Notes: a model not told the origin generated them from the letters alone. A stretch of 64,000 nucleotides of DNA from Siderastrea siderea (GCA_964030785.1 OZ034968.1:70401399-70465398), one strand, 5' to 3'. Positions 11,483 through 21,782 are shown, counted from the first letter of the stretch. Made by a program: numbers and translations.

Positions 11483-12182
11483 TCATACCTCTTTTATTGT
11501 AGTCATGCTCTGATATTTTCCTCCACCATTAGAGTATAGCAATCGACGTTTAATCCACTTTGTCAAGTTTGAGGCTGCCTTTTGTATATCACTGGGGAAA
11601 TACTTTATTCGCACAACAATTCCGTTTCCATTTCCACCAGCTGCTGCCGGTATGCAGTGGGTGTCAATGACAATGAGCGTGGAATTTGTATCGTCATCGC
11701 TGCTACAGCAACCAATGCAGAAAGATATTGGGGGGCACGTGTAGACCGCAAATGCTGGCTTCCTTTGGTCCAAGAGCCTTACGGACTCGAGTAGTGCTTT
11801 TTCACCAGTAGCTGAATTGACGCAGAAAAAGCAGTTCATCACCGTATCAGTGATTATCCGACTGCAGATCGACGCTGCCTTAAGCATGCTTGCAGTTTCC
11901 TCTACTGCAAAGTAAGACGACATATCTCTTGTCTTGTTTATTGCCTTCGGTAGATCCGTCAGCATTTTTTCGACAAATCTTTTCAATTCCTGTGGATTGT
12001 TTAATAGATGACTTCTTGACATGTTTGTCTCCAGGCAAAGTGCATGCATTAGAACCTTCGTGTTCCGACGTTTGCACTTCCATATCTGCATGAAGGTCTT
12101 CAGGAATCGAAGAACCTGCTTCTTCAAACGACAGAGCAATGTCACCAAAGGTTTCAAATGCTGAACCTTGATGCATTGACAC
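11483..12182 (-). pseudogene. Frameshifted ORF downstream of the kinase, possible tegument/OTU-like cysteine-peptidase tail
   Basis: From ATG at 12176 one frame reads an acidic segment (MHQGSAFETFGDIALSFEE...). Near 12010-12050 the coding-like sequence moves to another frame and continues as NNPQELKRFVEKMLTDLPKA to the end at 11483. The C-terminal half has VIDTHCIPAAAGGNGNGIVV, which resembles the Asp-x-His ... Gly-Asn-Gly segment of herpesvirus-tegument-like deubiquitinase domains found in animal transposons. The expected N-terminal catalytic Cys segment is not visible, so this is a weak call. It begins only ~20 bp after the kinase stop. A potential donor GAG|GTATGA lies at 11489/11488. It may be the rest of one multi-domain gene damaged by an indel. 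Confidence 0.4.
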
Positions 12183-12199
12183 ATTTTAAGACTTCAAGT

Positions 12200-13260
12200 T
12201 TAGTCAAATAAAAAATCCTGTTCGCTGTCTTTCTCTTTACTGGTTACTGCGTTATGTGGAGTCAGCCTATCCTTTTCTTTTTCCATATTCTCTTTGCTTT
12301 CATGTTGCATCAGTTCTATCAGGGACTGCAATTCGCTCACTACTTCCTTAATGTTAGGTCTCTGGTTAGGATTTTCGTCCCAGCAACTTCTAATGAGCTG
12401 CAAGAAACACTTCAAGATTGTGGGAGAAATATTATCGGCGTTCTCCGGTAGGGTGGGACGTTTCTTTTCCAAGATGTGTGAAGTAATACACGGTACTTTG
12501 CAGTCATCTGCCCAAGGATTTGTCCTCCCAGGACAGAGAAGTTCTATTAAGAGCATTGCAAATCCGCACACATCAGATTGTTTTGTTGGGCTTCCCCCTT
12601 TTAGGACTTCAGGAGCTATAAAAGGGACTGTGCCAACTACATTGCCGTTTGAATTCTGAGAGGATAGTTGGGACATCAAGAAGTCTTTGTGTTGTGACTT
12701 GGCCTCTCCGAAGTCTCCGATTTTGATTATCCATTCCCTCTCTTCATCGCTGCTGAGAAATACATTGGCTGTTTTTAAATCGCAGTGGACACATTCAGCA
12801 ACATGAACATATGAAACACCACGGGCCGTTTCCAGTGGAATTTGCAGTCTCAGAGGCCAAGGCAAGTCGTTCTCCTGTTCGTCCAACAGTTGTCTTACAC
12901 TGTTGATCGAGACATCCTTACCATTTATAGATAGACGTTTTTCCAGAAATTCGGTCACTAAACACGAGGTACCCTCTATTCTTCCATAAAAACTTAAGAC
13001 ATTTGGATGATTCAGTGTCTGCAACAATTGCCCTTCTTTGTCCATTTTTTTTTGCGTACGTCGCGTCATTGCCATTACAAATTCCTTTACTGCTACCACA
13101 TGTTTTGTTCCGCTTTCATCTGTGTACAGTCCCTTGTGAACACGGGACGTTGCGCCACTGGCAAAGTTTTTATTTGAAAAAGAAACTTCATCCTGCTTCA
13201 AAATTGAAGAATCTCCCCCACCAGCACGGGACATGATTTTTATCATGTCTTCGTCGGCAC
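12200..13260 (-). CDS. TKL-like Ser/Thr protein kinase domain exon
   Basis: The 348-codon frame from ATG 13246 encodes a complete kinase fold: glycine loop region FASGATSRVHKG (residues 28-39, degenerate), ATP-binding Lys54 (VAVKEF), helix-C Glu71, catalytic loop HCDLKTAN (Asp156, Lys158, Asn161; Cys replaces the usual Arg), DFG 178-180, APE 211-213 and Asp225. The pattern SDVCGFAMLLIELL and ENPNQRPNIKEV fits tyrosine-kinase-like Ser/Thr kinases. Upstream of the ATG the frame remains open to a strong acceptor (poly-T then AACAG, exon from 13260), so the true start is probably in an exon further 5' that I cannot identify. The frame has no internal stop. The role is unknown. The broken ORF at 12182-11483 follows immediately. 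Confidence 0.75.
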
Positions 13261-13261
13261 C

Positions 13262-13263
<2 letters not shown>

Positions 13264-13332
<69 letters not shown>
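13264..13332. repeat. A-run followed by (TA)n, just upstream of the kinase exon
   Basis: A long A run is followed by about 18 TA dinucleotides. On the minus strand the A run is the pyrimidine tract of the kinase exon's acceptor. Confidence 0.9.
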
Positions 13333-13334
<2 letters not shown>

Positions 13335-13506
13335 CAGAGTTGGATTATTTGGTCGAAGACATTTATTGCTACTCAGAGTTTCATGCTTCTTGCGAAGCAA
13401 TCATCAGGCAATTGCCAAAAATAACGGATACATGAGAATATATACAAAATTTGAAAATACAGAACAATACCTAGTGGCGTGATGTAGACGGAGATGATTG
13501 GTTAAT

Positions 13507-13895
13507 CTAAGCGAGCACAGTGTTTAACATGAATTTTTTGGAATGTCTACATGTAGATATCAGTTCGCTTCTATTGTTTAGAGTTGACATATCAGGTTTA
13601 CATATGACAAAATATTTTTCCCATAAACACAAATTACATCTCTTGCTTACATTTGAATATGAACGGGCCTGCTTCACCTTACGCCATTTGATGTTGTACA
13701 TAATATTCCTATCTTTTAGGCTCCAAATATATTTACTTAATTCGGTTGCGTGTTTATATCGCTCGTTCCTAAATAAGCATACATGGTTTCTGTATCTTAA
13801 CTTGAAAGTTGTGTCACAAAGCCCAATGTATGTCTCTCTTGAGGTTGATGTCGTGACCTCGGCTTGGTAAATGATGTTTTGGTCGTCTAATTTTC
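13507..13895 (-). pseudogene. Penelope-like element, GIY-YIG endonuclease remnant
   Basis: The minus-strand ORF carries [26 protein letters not shown] and SKYIWSLKD, then [19 protein letters not shown] and [16 protein letters not shown]. This is the order of the GIY-YIG nuclease that follows the RT in Penelope-like retroelements. No RT domain is attached on this strand. The upstream part of the ORF (13896-13977) overlaps GC-rich sequence at the start of the BEL element and is probably not Penelope. It is a 3' fragment. Confidence 0.8.
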
Positions 13896-13999
13896 GGCGC
13901 TCCCTTCGCGTCGCGTCTCCTCGAACTTTCGCGCGCGCGCGCGTGTATTTTGCCCGCCCCACAATCACAATCGCCAAAATTAGAGACTACTCGCAGTCT

Positions 14000-14032
14000 A
14001 AGTGTGGACAGCTTTCTCGTGTTTTCCACATT
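14000..14032 (+). repeat. Residual 3' end of the 5' LTR
   Basis: Identical to 19492-19524. The sequence immediately following (TTACTGGCACC...) is where a primer-binding site would lie. Confidence 0.7.
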
Positions 14033-14065
14033 ACTGGCACCTCCAACGGGACAGAGGTCCTCAAG

Positions 14066-15310
14066 ATGTCGCTAAAGAAGCAAATGGGTGAGTTGGATGC
14101 GAAGCTAAAAGCTCTACGTCTCAGGATTAAGAAGTGTGACCAAATCATCGAAAATCGTGACAAGCAAACCATCGAACGACAAAGTACTTCTGTAGTTTCA
14201 CTGGAAGGAGAAATAGATCAGTTAAGAGGATCGATCCAGGAGTCTAAGTTTTCTCAGGGAGAGTCAGAAGAGCAAGTCGAAATCTGGTCAGAAGAAATAG
14301 AGAACGATCTGCGTCTGGCAGATGATTACGCAAATAAATTACAAAAGGGTTATGATCAAATTGTCAAGGAGGAAAGAGTGCATGATCGGGAAGAGATGCG
14401 TGAAAAGGATCTGGAGCATGAGAAGCAAATTCTTAATCAAAAATTGCAAGCTGCCCTCAAACAAAAGGAGCTGGAAGAGAATAGGTCCGCTGTAACAAAG
14501 TTCTCTCACTTAAAGGAATTACTGGTGCCAAGAGTTTGCCAAGCGATTGTTGGTTTGCCATATAACGAAGAAGGCTATGAGCGCGCAAAGAAATATCTTA
14601 GAGAAAAGTATGGTCACCCAGACGAGGTCGCGGGAGCTTATGTCATAAATCTTCTCGAGATGCCAAAGATAACAGAAAGAAATGTGGCCAAAGTTCACCA
14701 GTTTTACGAAAAGCTTCTCTTTACTATTGAGAGTCTTGAAACACTGGGAAAGCTTGAATCAGTTCAAGGCGTGGCGTATTATATCCAAGTGAAGAAATTG
14801 GAATTCCTGCGAAGTGAGCTCGTTTCACACGTGCCCGGTGATTGGCGTTCGTGGTCGTTTAAGGAGTTGCTAGAAGCATTACGCAAATGGACAGACACGA
14901 ATACAACCAGCTCTAAACGTCCTGCCTTAAGCGATCGTGTTTTTTTCTCGAAGGATCGGCATGTCAACAATTCATGCGTCTATTGTGATAGTACTGAGCA
15001 TGTTTCGTCGGACTGCGGTGATATTTCTACGCCCGAGGAACACAAGGTTTTTTTAGTAAGCAAAAGGCTTTGTTTTAACTGTGCAGCGGGCCAACATAGC
15101 GCCAACAAATGCCCGAGCAAGTTGTCGTGCCGTACGTGTCGTAGAAGACACCACACGTCGCTTTGTCAACAAGCGTCTGAGCCTAGTTTGACAACTAACT
15201 TCGCTGGATCGTCTGTTATTCATCCAGTTACATGGTTGACGTCAATGGCCGGAAATTCCGCGCTCTCCACGACAGTGGAGCGAGTCAATCATATGTGTCG
15301 TCCACTTTGA
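14066..15310 (+). CDS. BEL Gag (DUF1759 plus zinc knuckles)
   Basis: I choose the ATG at 14066 just after the LTR remnant because upstream sequence in this frame is GC-rich and unlike Gag. The first ~140 residues are a charged coiled coil. A DUF1759-type region follows (FSHLKELLVPRVCQAIVGLP ... YERAKKYLREKYG), and then three knuckles: CVYCDSTEHVSSDC, CFNCAAGQHSANKC and CRTCRRRHHTSLC. Family members normally have a 35-40 residue segment with a conserved Trp-rich motif just before SAVTKFSHL. It is missing here, which suggests a deletion; this is from knowledge of the family, not an alignment. The reading frame ends at 15310, overlapping the protease frame by ~80 bases in a different phase. Confidence 0.8.
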   Translation: MSLKKQMGELDAKLKALRLRIKKCDQIIENRDKQTIERQSTSVVSLEGEIDQLRGSIQESKFSQGESEEQVEIWSEEIENDLRLADDYANKLQKGYDQIVKEERVHDREEMREKDLEHEKQILNQKLQAALKQKELEENRSAVTKFSHLKELLVPRVCQAIVGLPYNEEGYERAKKYLREKYGHPDEVAGAYVINLLEMPKITERNVAKVHQFYEKLLFTIESLETLGKLESVQGVAYYIQVKKLEFLRSELVSHVPGDWRSWSFKELLEALRKWTDTNTTSSKRPALSDRVFFSKDRHVNNSCVYCDSTEHVSSDCGDISTPEEHKVFLVSKRLCFNCAAGQHSANKCPSKLSCRTCRRRHHTSLCQQASEPSLTTNFAGSSVIHPVTWLTSMAGNSALSTTVERVNHMCRPL

Positions 15311-16104
15311 TTGATCTTATCGGAGCGCGTGTGGTTAGGAGTGGAACGCGTCGCGTGGCAACGTTATTGGGCGTGACAACAACAAAGCTGCAAGAGTACG
15401 ACTTGAGTCTGCGGGCGGTGAAAGGAGACTTCACGTTGAACACGCGTGTCACGCGAATTGACAAAAGGGAGTTACTGATGCTTGACAACCCTCGGTACAC
15501 TAAGCGAATTGCTAACCACTCTCATCTGATTGGAGTTGAGTTGGAAGATCAGTCATCGGACAGACGTCTACCGGTTCACATCATCCTAGGAGCAAACGAA
15601 TACGCGCAGATCCGTACACGCACACAACCGCGCGTTGGACACCGTGGAGAGCCCGTGGCTGAATTTACTCGTTTTGGTTGGGCACTTATGGCACCAGGAA
15701 TAGAAGCTGATGTGAGCGCTGGCTTTCTAGCTGTGGCTGCTGTGAGTGATTATGAGAAGCTGTGCGCCTTAGATGTACTTGGGTTAGCCGATTCACCAGC
15801 AGGTGATCAGTTAGAAGTGTACAAAGAGTTTCGCGAACAGCTGATCCGAGATCCTGAAAAGGGCTGGTACGAAAAGGGACTACCGTCGAAAGGAGATCAT
15901 CCACCTCTCCCAACTAACAAGGAGGGTAGTCTACGACGCCTACACACTCAACTGTCCAAATTACGCCGCATGGGAAAGCTAGGAGAATACGACGCAATCA
16001 TCCGGGATCAGCTGACAGAAGGCGTGGTTGAGCCGGCGCCTTTGCAAGCTACAGGAAAGGAGTTTTACATGCCTCACCGAGCGGTTATAAAGAGAAACTG
16101 CTGA
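15232..16104 (+). CDS. BEL protease and start of RT linker
   Basis: The frame opens at ATG 15232 and soon shows the aspartic-protease signature LHDSGASQSYVSS. The second protease half includes IILGANEYAQI, and then the Pao-type linker to RT (FTRFGWALMAPG, EFYMPHRAVIK). It ends prematurely at 16104: the next family block (MRVVYDCSA) is in another phase, so an indel lies at about 16092-16096. Overlap with gag in a different phase could be a natural frameshift site or another mutation. Confidence 0.75.
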   Translation: MVDVNGRKFRALHDSGASQSYVSSTLIDLIGARVVRSGTRRVATLLGVTTTKLQEYDLSLRAVKGDFTLNTRVTRIDKRELLMLDNPRYTKRIANHSHLIGVELEDQSSDRRLPVHIILGANEYAQIRTRTQPRVGHRGEPVAEFTRFGWALMAPGIEADVSAGFLAVAAVSDYEKLCALDVLGLADSPAGDQLEVYKEFREQLIRDPEKGWYEKGLPSKGDHPPLPTNKEGSLRRLHTQLSKLRRMGKLGEYDAIIRDQLTEGVVEPAPLQATGKEFYMPHRAVIKRNC

Positions 16105-16114
16105 AACTACTAAA

Positions 16115-17773
16115 ATGCGGGTGGTCTATGATTGTTCTGCACAGGGAGCAAAGGAAGCGCCTTCTCTGAATGACTGTGTAGAGCCTGGTTCGGCCCTCCA
16201 AAACAAAATCTACGATGTGTTAGTACGTGGAAGATTCCATTCAGTGGCCTTCGCTGGAGACATGCGCCCGTCATTTTTACAGGTTCGCATCAGAGAAGGG
16301 GAGCGTGATGCACTGAGGTTCCATTGGTTGCGTGACCTGCATTCTACGCAAGTACAAGTCTTCAGGTTTACAAGGGCGCTGTTCGGGCTCGCACTCTCGC
16401 CGTTTCTTTTAGGAGGAGTGATTGAACAACACCTGGAGAGCTGAAGCGGGAAACTACCACAGAGTGTTGCCGAGATTCTTCGCAGCCTATATGTTGACGA
16501 TCTCATTTCTGGTGGTCCCACTGTCACCAAAGCTAAAGAGCTCAAGTGTGATGCCATGACAATCTTCTCTGATGCCAGTTTCGAGCTGCACAAATGGCAT
16601 TCTAACGCGCCAGAGTTAGAAGAAAACCCTCGCGATTGTATCAATGACAGCGAAGATACCTATGCCAAGCAGCAATTAAGTGCAAATGTTTCCGGAGAAG
16701 GAAGTAAACTCCTTGGCCTCAAATGGGATAAGGTCGCGGACACCCTGGCTATTACATTCCCTCAAGAGAGAGCAGAGCCGACCAAGAGAGGAATTCTGGG
16801 GAAGTTAGCTCGCATTTATGATCCCCTTGGTCTAGTTTCCCCCACAACGCTACAAGGAAAGTTCATCTATCGGAAGGCTTCTGAGCTAAAACAAGCCTGG
16901 GACGCTCCCCTACCAGACGCCCTTGCTGTGAGATGGAAGCGCTGGGAGAGCGACTTGCCCGAGAACATAGTGGTAACACGAACGTTTTCGCCCTACCGGG
17001 AACCAATCAATGCAGTTGAGCTCCGAGCATTTGGAGACGCAAGCGGAAGTGGTGTCGCTGCGGCAGTGTACGCAGTGGTTAGACAAGACTCTGGAACAAC
17101 ACAAGGTCTGGTGGCTGCAAAAGTGCGTCTGGCTAAACAGCGATTGACCATACCAAGACTCGAGTTGGTTGCGGGACACATGGCAGTTAACTCAGTAGAT
17201 AACATTCGCCATGCACTAGATGGCTTCCCTGTGACATCAGTCCATTGCTGGCTTGACAACTCTGTTGCACTCCATTGGATTCGCAGTAATGGCGAGTACC
17301 AAAAATTCGTGGCGAATCACGTGAAGAAAATCAAGGATCACGAGTTCAACGAGTGGAGACACGTGCCGACTGATCAGAATACTGCTGACCTAGGGAGTCG
17401 CGGAGGTTCCGTTACAGATGCAGACTTGTGGTGGAATGGACCTGATTGGTTGCAAGATCGGCACGCCTGGCCGCCAAATCCAGTGACTACAGCCAGTGAA
17501 GTAACTGAAGCCGAGTCAAAGATCGTACGAGAGGTGTTAGCTGCGGTGACCGTTGTCCAGAAGCAAGATGAATTTGATCAGTTGCTTGAAAAACATGATC
17601 TGCGGAAAGTCTCACGAGTATGCGCCTTGGTTGAGAGATTCGTGCGAAATTCCCGTCGCAGTACTCCGAGCATTGCTGGGCCAATAACGACAGCAGAAAT
17701 CGAAGCTAGAATCACCTGGTGGATCCGTAGGAGTTCAGACACGCGCTCAGAACACTTCCAAGGTGGCCAGTGA
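16115..17773 (+). pseudogene. BEL reverse transcriptase and RNase H, interrupted
   Basis: One phase carries MRVVYDCSA, AGDMRPSFLQ and FTRALFGLALSPFLL, and then TGA at 16442-16444. The same phase continues with SLYVDDLISGG (RT active site) and runs open to 17773. The RNase-H-like portion has AFGDASGSGVAA, IPRLELVAG and a WLDNSVALHWI block. In the first strand of the RT core AGDM replaces the usual AGDI. The end at 17773 is another phase break, since integrase sequence continues from ~17763 in a different frame. Confidence 0.8.
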
Positions 17774-19112
17774 CAATCTTCAACTCAATCTTCAGCCAAA
17801 CGGGGAGGAAATCCTAGAATGCCGTGGGCGTATTCAAGGACGTTACCCAATCTACTTACCTGATGATTCTGTTTTCACTGAGAAATTGGTGCGTCACGCA
17901 CATCTGCGCACCCTTCATGGGGGACTTGGTCTAACTATGGCAGAAGTTAGAGAGAAATATTGGATCCCAAGACTACGCAAGTTAGCAAAACAAGTTGTCC
18001 AGAGCTGCTGGGGATGTAAACGATTTCAAGCAGTCGCGAAAGCTACTCCTCCACCAGGCCTGCTTCCTACGGAAAGAACAGAGGGATCAGGCGCCTTCGA
18101 AATCATAGATGTAGACTTCCCTGGACCAATCAAATACCGCCAGTCGCCACGAGTTGAGGGGAAGGCTTACCTGCTACTGTACGCTTGCAGCTTGTCAAGA
18201 GCCATGCGCCTTGAAGTACTACCAAATCAAGAAACCACGACCTTTCTTGGAAGTTTCAAGTGTATGGTTGCTCGCCGAGGAAGACCAGCGAAAGTGTTTT
18301 CTGACAATGGAAAGACCTTTGTAGGAGCAGCAAGGTGGTTAAAGCAAATTCAGAGCGACAAGAAAGTCCAGTCTTATCTATCTGACGAAGGAATCGCCTG
18401 GAGTATCAATTTTAGTAGAGCACCATGGTGGGGTGGCCAATTCGAGCGGCTGATTGGTCTTTTCAAGCGAGCATTCTATAAGAAAATTGGAGGCGGGCTA
18501 CTGTCCTGGACCGCGCTCTCTGAAGTTGTTCTTGAAGTCGCAACTCAGCTCAACCGTCGCCCGCTGTCTTATGTTGAGGAGGATGTCCAGCTCCCCCTCC
18601 TCACTCCTGCCTCCTTCCTGTTTCAGAGATCCATTCCCCTGCCCGAACAAGAACCATGGAGAGAAGAGAACGTAGATCTTCGCAGACGAGCAAAATATCT
18701 GAAGTCCTGTAAAGATGCACTCTGGAACCGCTGGTCCCGAGAGTATTTATCCGCCCTCAGAGAACGCCACAACTGTAAAATTGGAGGCAAGCTGTGTACT
18801 CTGACAGTAGGTGATGTGGTCATTGTGCGTGGAGATAAAAGCAATCGTGGAAAGTGGTTGCTAGGTGTGATAGTAGATCTGTTCGAGGATCGTGACGGAG
18901 TCGTGCGTGCAGCGAAACTTCGTGCAGGGAAGTCTTTCCTTGAACGACCGGTGCAACACCTTTTCCCATTAGAGCTAGCATGCGACAACCCGGTACAGGT
19001 ACAAAATACCACAGATCCAAATCCCGAGCCACGACCTTCCCGTTCTAGACGCGACGCCGCTGTTGCTGCAGGTTTGAGGATTCAAGATGCTTTACAGGAG
19101 GAGGAGATGTAG
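17763..19112 (+). CDS. BEL integrase with C-terminal DUF5641-like domain
   Basis: The frame holds an HHCC zinc region (H47, H52, C82, C85), then the catalytic core with Asp116/118 (IIDVDFPGP), Asp181 (VFSDNGKTF) and Glu228 (PWWGGQFERL), followed by a C-terminal block with VGDVVIVRGD and KWLLGVIVDL typical of BEL/Pao. It ends at TAG 19110-19112 beside a purine tract. The frame is intact, but it has no independent start and belongs to the broken pol polyprotein. Confidence 0.85.
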   Translation: MASDNLQLNLQPNGEEILECRGRIQGRYPIYLPDDSVFTEKLVRHAHLRTLHGGLGLTMAEVREKYWIPRLRKLAKQVVQSCWGCKRFQAVAKATPPPGLLPTERTEGSGAFEIIDVDFPGPIKYRQSPRVEGKAYLLLYACSLSRAMRLEVLPNQETTTFLGSFKCMVARRGRPAKVFSDNGKTFVGAARWLKQIQSDKKVQSYLSDEGIAWSINFSRAPWWGGQFERLIGLFKRAFYKKIGGGLLSWTALSEVVLEVATQLNRRPLSYVEEDVQLPLLTPASFLFQRSIPLPEQEPWREENVDLRRRAKYLKSCKDALWNRWSREYLSALRERHNCKIGGKLCTLTVGDVVIVRGDKSNRGKWLLGVIVDLFEDRDGVVRAAKLRAGKSFLERPVQHLFPLELACDNPVQVQNTTDPNPEPRPSRSRRDAAVAAGLRIQDALQEEEM

Positions 19113-19332
19113 AGTCTGTAAAAACTGAACATGGTGATCTCAATGGACAGTTGATCGATTGATAAGCTTGAACTCGTATATTCGTTAAGCAGAAATTTCA
19201 AAGCACCTAGTGCAGTGGTGCAGAACATTTTATGAACGATTAAGCCTCGGTTACAGTTACTTCGTAAATTCGTTATTCTAGCGACAAAGTTTCCGTTTAC
19301 ATATGCTTTCTTGTAGAAGCCACATGGGGGAG

Positions 19333-19524
19333 TGTGTCGGGGACCGCACATAGCGATAGCGATCGTTGATTATTGTAGTAATTTAATATCAACCAGACAA
19401 CAATAGCTTTCTTGGGGTTTTTTAGGGGTGTTGGGTTTCTGTATGTGAGCTGTGTTTTTACTCGGGAGAATAAATTCTGTGAATATTTTGAAAGTGTGGA
19501 CAGCTTTCTCGTGTTTTCCACATT
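19333..19524 (+). repeat. 3' LTR of the BEL element (start uncertain)
   Basis: It ends in the 33-bp repeat shared with 14000-14032. The left edge is either TGTCGGGGACC at 19335, after GGGGGAG, or TGTAGAGTC at 19108, after a GGAGGAGGAG tract. I prefer the shorter version. Without a full 5' LTR this cannot be settled here. Confidence 0.5.
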
Positions 19525-19930
19525 TATACCGAACGAAACGAGGCCGTTAAGGCATGAGATAACGGCCGCGTTTGGATTTCCTCTTTATACCGAGTGAAAC
19601 GAGGCCGTTAAGACATGAGATAACGGCCGCGTTTTGATTTCCTCTTTATACCGAGAGAAACGAGGTCGTTAAGTCATGGGATAACGGCCCCGTCTCGAGT
19701 TCCTCTTTATACCGAGCGAAACGAGGCCGTTAAGTCATGGGATGACGGCCGCGTTTGGATTTCCTCTTTATACCGAGCGAAACGACGCAGTTATTAATAA
19801 GTCATGGGATAACGGCCGTGTTTGGAGTTTCTCTTTATACCGAACGAAACGAGGCCGTTAAGTCATGGGATAACGGCCACGTTTGCAGTTCCTCTTCATA
19901 CCGAAACTCACAGTTTCGAAAGGGGCTAAT
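19525..19930. repeat. Tandem array, six copies of a ~60-bp unit with GGCCGTTA/TAACGGCC arms
   Basis: Units begin TATACCGA(G/A)(C/T)GAAACGAGG, contain GGCCGTTAAG...GATAACGGCC, and end with CGTTTGGATTTCCTCTT. Copy 5 has a short insertion and the seventh unit is partial. The array abuts the BEL 3' LTR. Confidence 0.9.
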
Positions 19931-20354
19931 TGTTACACATTTGAGTGAACTCAATGTCAACTGAAACGTTGCCAAAGCTCAAACACGTTTTACTGGCACT
20001 TTATAAAACCAAGACAGTCATCGCAACAACAAATCTTACGAGCCACTGTTCATATCCTTTCTTAAAAATCACATACTTGTCAGTGCAAAAATATTAAGAG
20101 GCTACATTATATAAATGTTTTCATTGTTAGAAGTCGTGCAGGCCTGTCGCTCCTTGCTACTCCCCACTACTCCCCACTGTTGAAGCTAATATCCCTGTCT
20201 GCTCTCTGAGTGCGTAAACTACCAAGCAAAGGGGGATATAATAGAAACGTGCAAGTTAAGAATAAAAGACACAAAGAAATAAAGAAAAAAAACCATAAAA
20301 ATACAACAGCTAAGAAAACAGAATCTTAGAGAAAATACAAAAGAACCTCTCAAA

Positions 20355-21385
20355 TTTTGAATTGACAACTGATCAAGTTAATCTCCTCTCCCGGGGGTTG
20401 AAGTTTGTACCCACGCCAATAACAAACAAAACCGCATTAAGAAAACAACTGTTAACAGACTTCAAAGATTTTACTAGGAGAATGCGGCTCCAAGTACATA
20501 TATCACGGCGAAGATAATAACATCCACCCCTTCTATGTCAATTCTAACTGGGAACCGCCAGTTCAACAGTCAGTTGCTTTAGAGAGCTACATGTACCTGG
20601 AAGAAATTAAAATGCAACTTGCGCAAACACCGATAAGCAAACCGAAACACAACTTACCGCTTAACGAAAGAAAAGCTATTACAGAGCTAAAAAACTACTC
20701 TGAAATAAACTTCAAGAAAGCGGATAAAGACACTACCATAGTCATTATGAACTAGCGAGATAAAACACAGAAGGGTCAGATCCTACTAGACGACAGAAAC
20801 AACTACACATCCCTTGAAGAACCGATGGTAGAAGCAACTTCCCAAAAAGTCAAACAAATAACCGAGGAAGTCTATCAGGGAAATTACATTGACGAAATGA
20901 CTGTCGAGTGGTTATCACAGACTCCCAACCCACCAAGAGTACCCGTTTTCTACACTCTCACAAAGATTCACAAACCAGCACCTGTTGGTCGGCCTATTGT
21001 GGCAGGAAATGACGGACCTACCGAACGAAGATCAGCATTTGTTGACAGCATACTTCAGTCTACAGCTTAAGGACACGACTGACTTTGTAAATTTCAGAGC
21101 AAGAACAACCCGTCCAGAGGGCACATTTCTAGTCTCTCTAGACGTTACCAGCCTGTACACAAATATCCCACAAGAAGAGGAAATAAACACAGTATGTAGA
21201 GCATACAAGAATTTCTACGGGGACAACACCCCCATCCCCACCCAATCCCTCAGAGAAATTCTAAGGCTTATCTTTCAAGAGAATTCATTTGAATTCAACG
21301 ATAGGAACTATCTCCAAACACACGGAACCGCAATGGGCATAAAGATGGCAGTCGCTTTCGCAAACACGTGGTCTGTCCGTTGGAA
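20355..21385 (+). pseudogene. Penelope-like element, N-terminal and RT fragment
   Basis: The opening block LTTDQVNLLSRGLKFVPTP is a Penelope N-terminal motif. RT sequence follows with FYTLTKIHKPAPVGRPIVAG, then LVSLDVTSLYTNIPQEE (motif A) and LQTHGTAMGIKMAVAFAN (motif B). The active-site motif C is not reached: homology ends near 21385. Breaks include several stops at 20505-20700, TAG at ~20753 and a frameshift near 21066. It lies on the opposite strand from the GIY-YIG fragment at 13507-13895, so the two are separate insertions or rearranged. Confidence 0.8.
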
Positions 21386-21392
21386 CGAATGG

Positions 21393-21460
21393 TTGATTTT
21401 TCGCAGAAAATTTGTCGAGGAAGACTTTTCGCAGAAAATTTGTCGGGGAAGACTTTTTTC
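21393..21460. repeat. Short direct duplication (~28 bp) at the broken edge of the Penelope relic
   Basis: TTTTCGCAGAAAATTTGTCG occurs twice in a row, each followed by (A/G)GGAAGACTTTT. Confidence 0.75.
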
Positions 21461-21782
21461 AAAAGTAATTGCATGTTGATAAACCGGAAATCGGCAAAGT
21501 CAGCGTGATTTCGATCGCACCGGAGCTAGACGTACGGCGCCAGTGATGCACTGCAAACAGAGCTTTATCAAAAGAATTTGTACTAAGAGTTTTAGATATG
21601 TACAAAATGAATTTGTGTGCAAAGCGATCATCGTAGGGTGGCTCGCAAACATCACACAGACAAACATTTCACGAGTAACTTTTAATGTAGTGATACTCTA
21701 TTCACCTCAACAAAAGCGCAAAAAGAAGTACTTTTTAGCAGGTAATGGCAAGATAAACTTCATTCACAATTGAGCATGCAGC

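Larger units (their letters stand above)
14000..19524 (+). mobile_element. BEL/Pao LTR retrotransposon, decayed, 5' LTR almost absent
   Basis: Gag, protease, RT, RNase H and integrase appear in BEL/Pao order on the plus strand. A 33-bp direct repeat (14000-14032 and 19492-19524, starting AAGTGTGGACAGC and ending TTTTCCACATT) marks the end of each LTR. Upstream of this repeat the 3' copy has LTR-like sequence, but the 5' copy does not match it, so the 5' LTR is truncated or replaced. Four pol/gag frame breaks are visible. Purine tracts at 19097-19106 and 19325-19332 are alternative polypurine tracts. Not capable of movement as it stands. Confidence 0.85.

Noticed and set aside
16210..19032. 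Several minus-strand ORFs of 65-144 codons
   Set aside because: Antisense shadows of the BEL pol frames.
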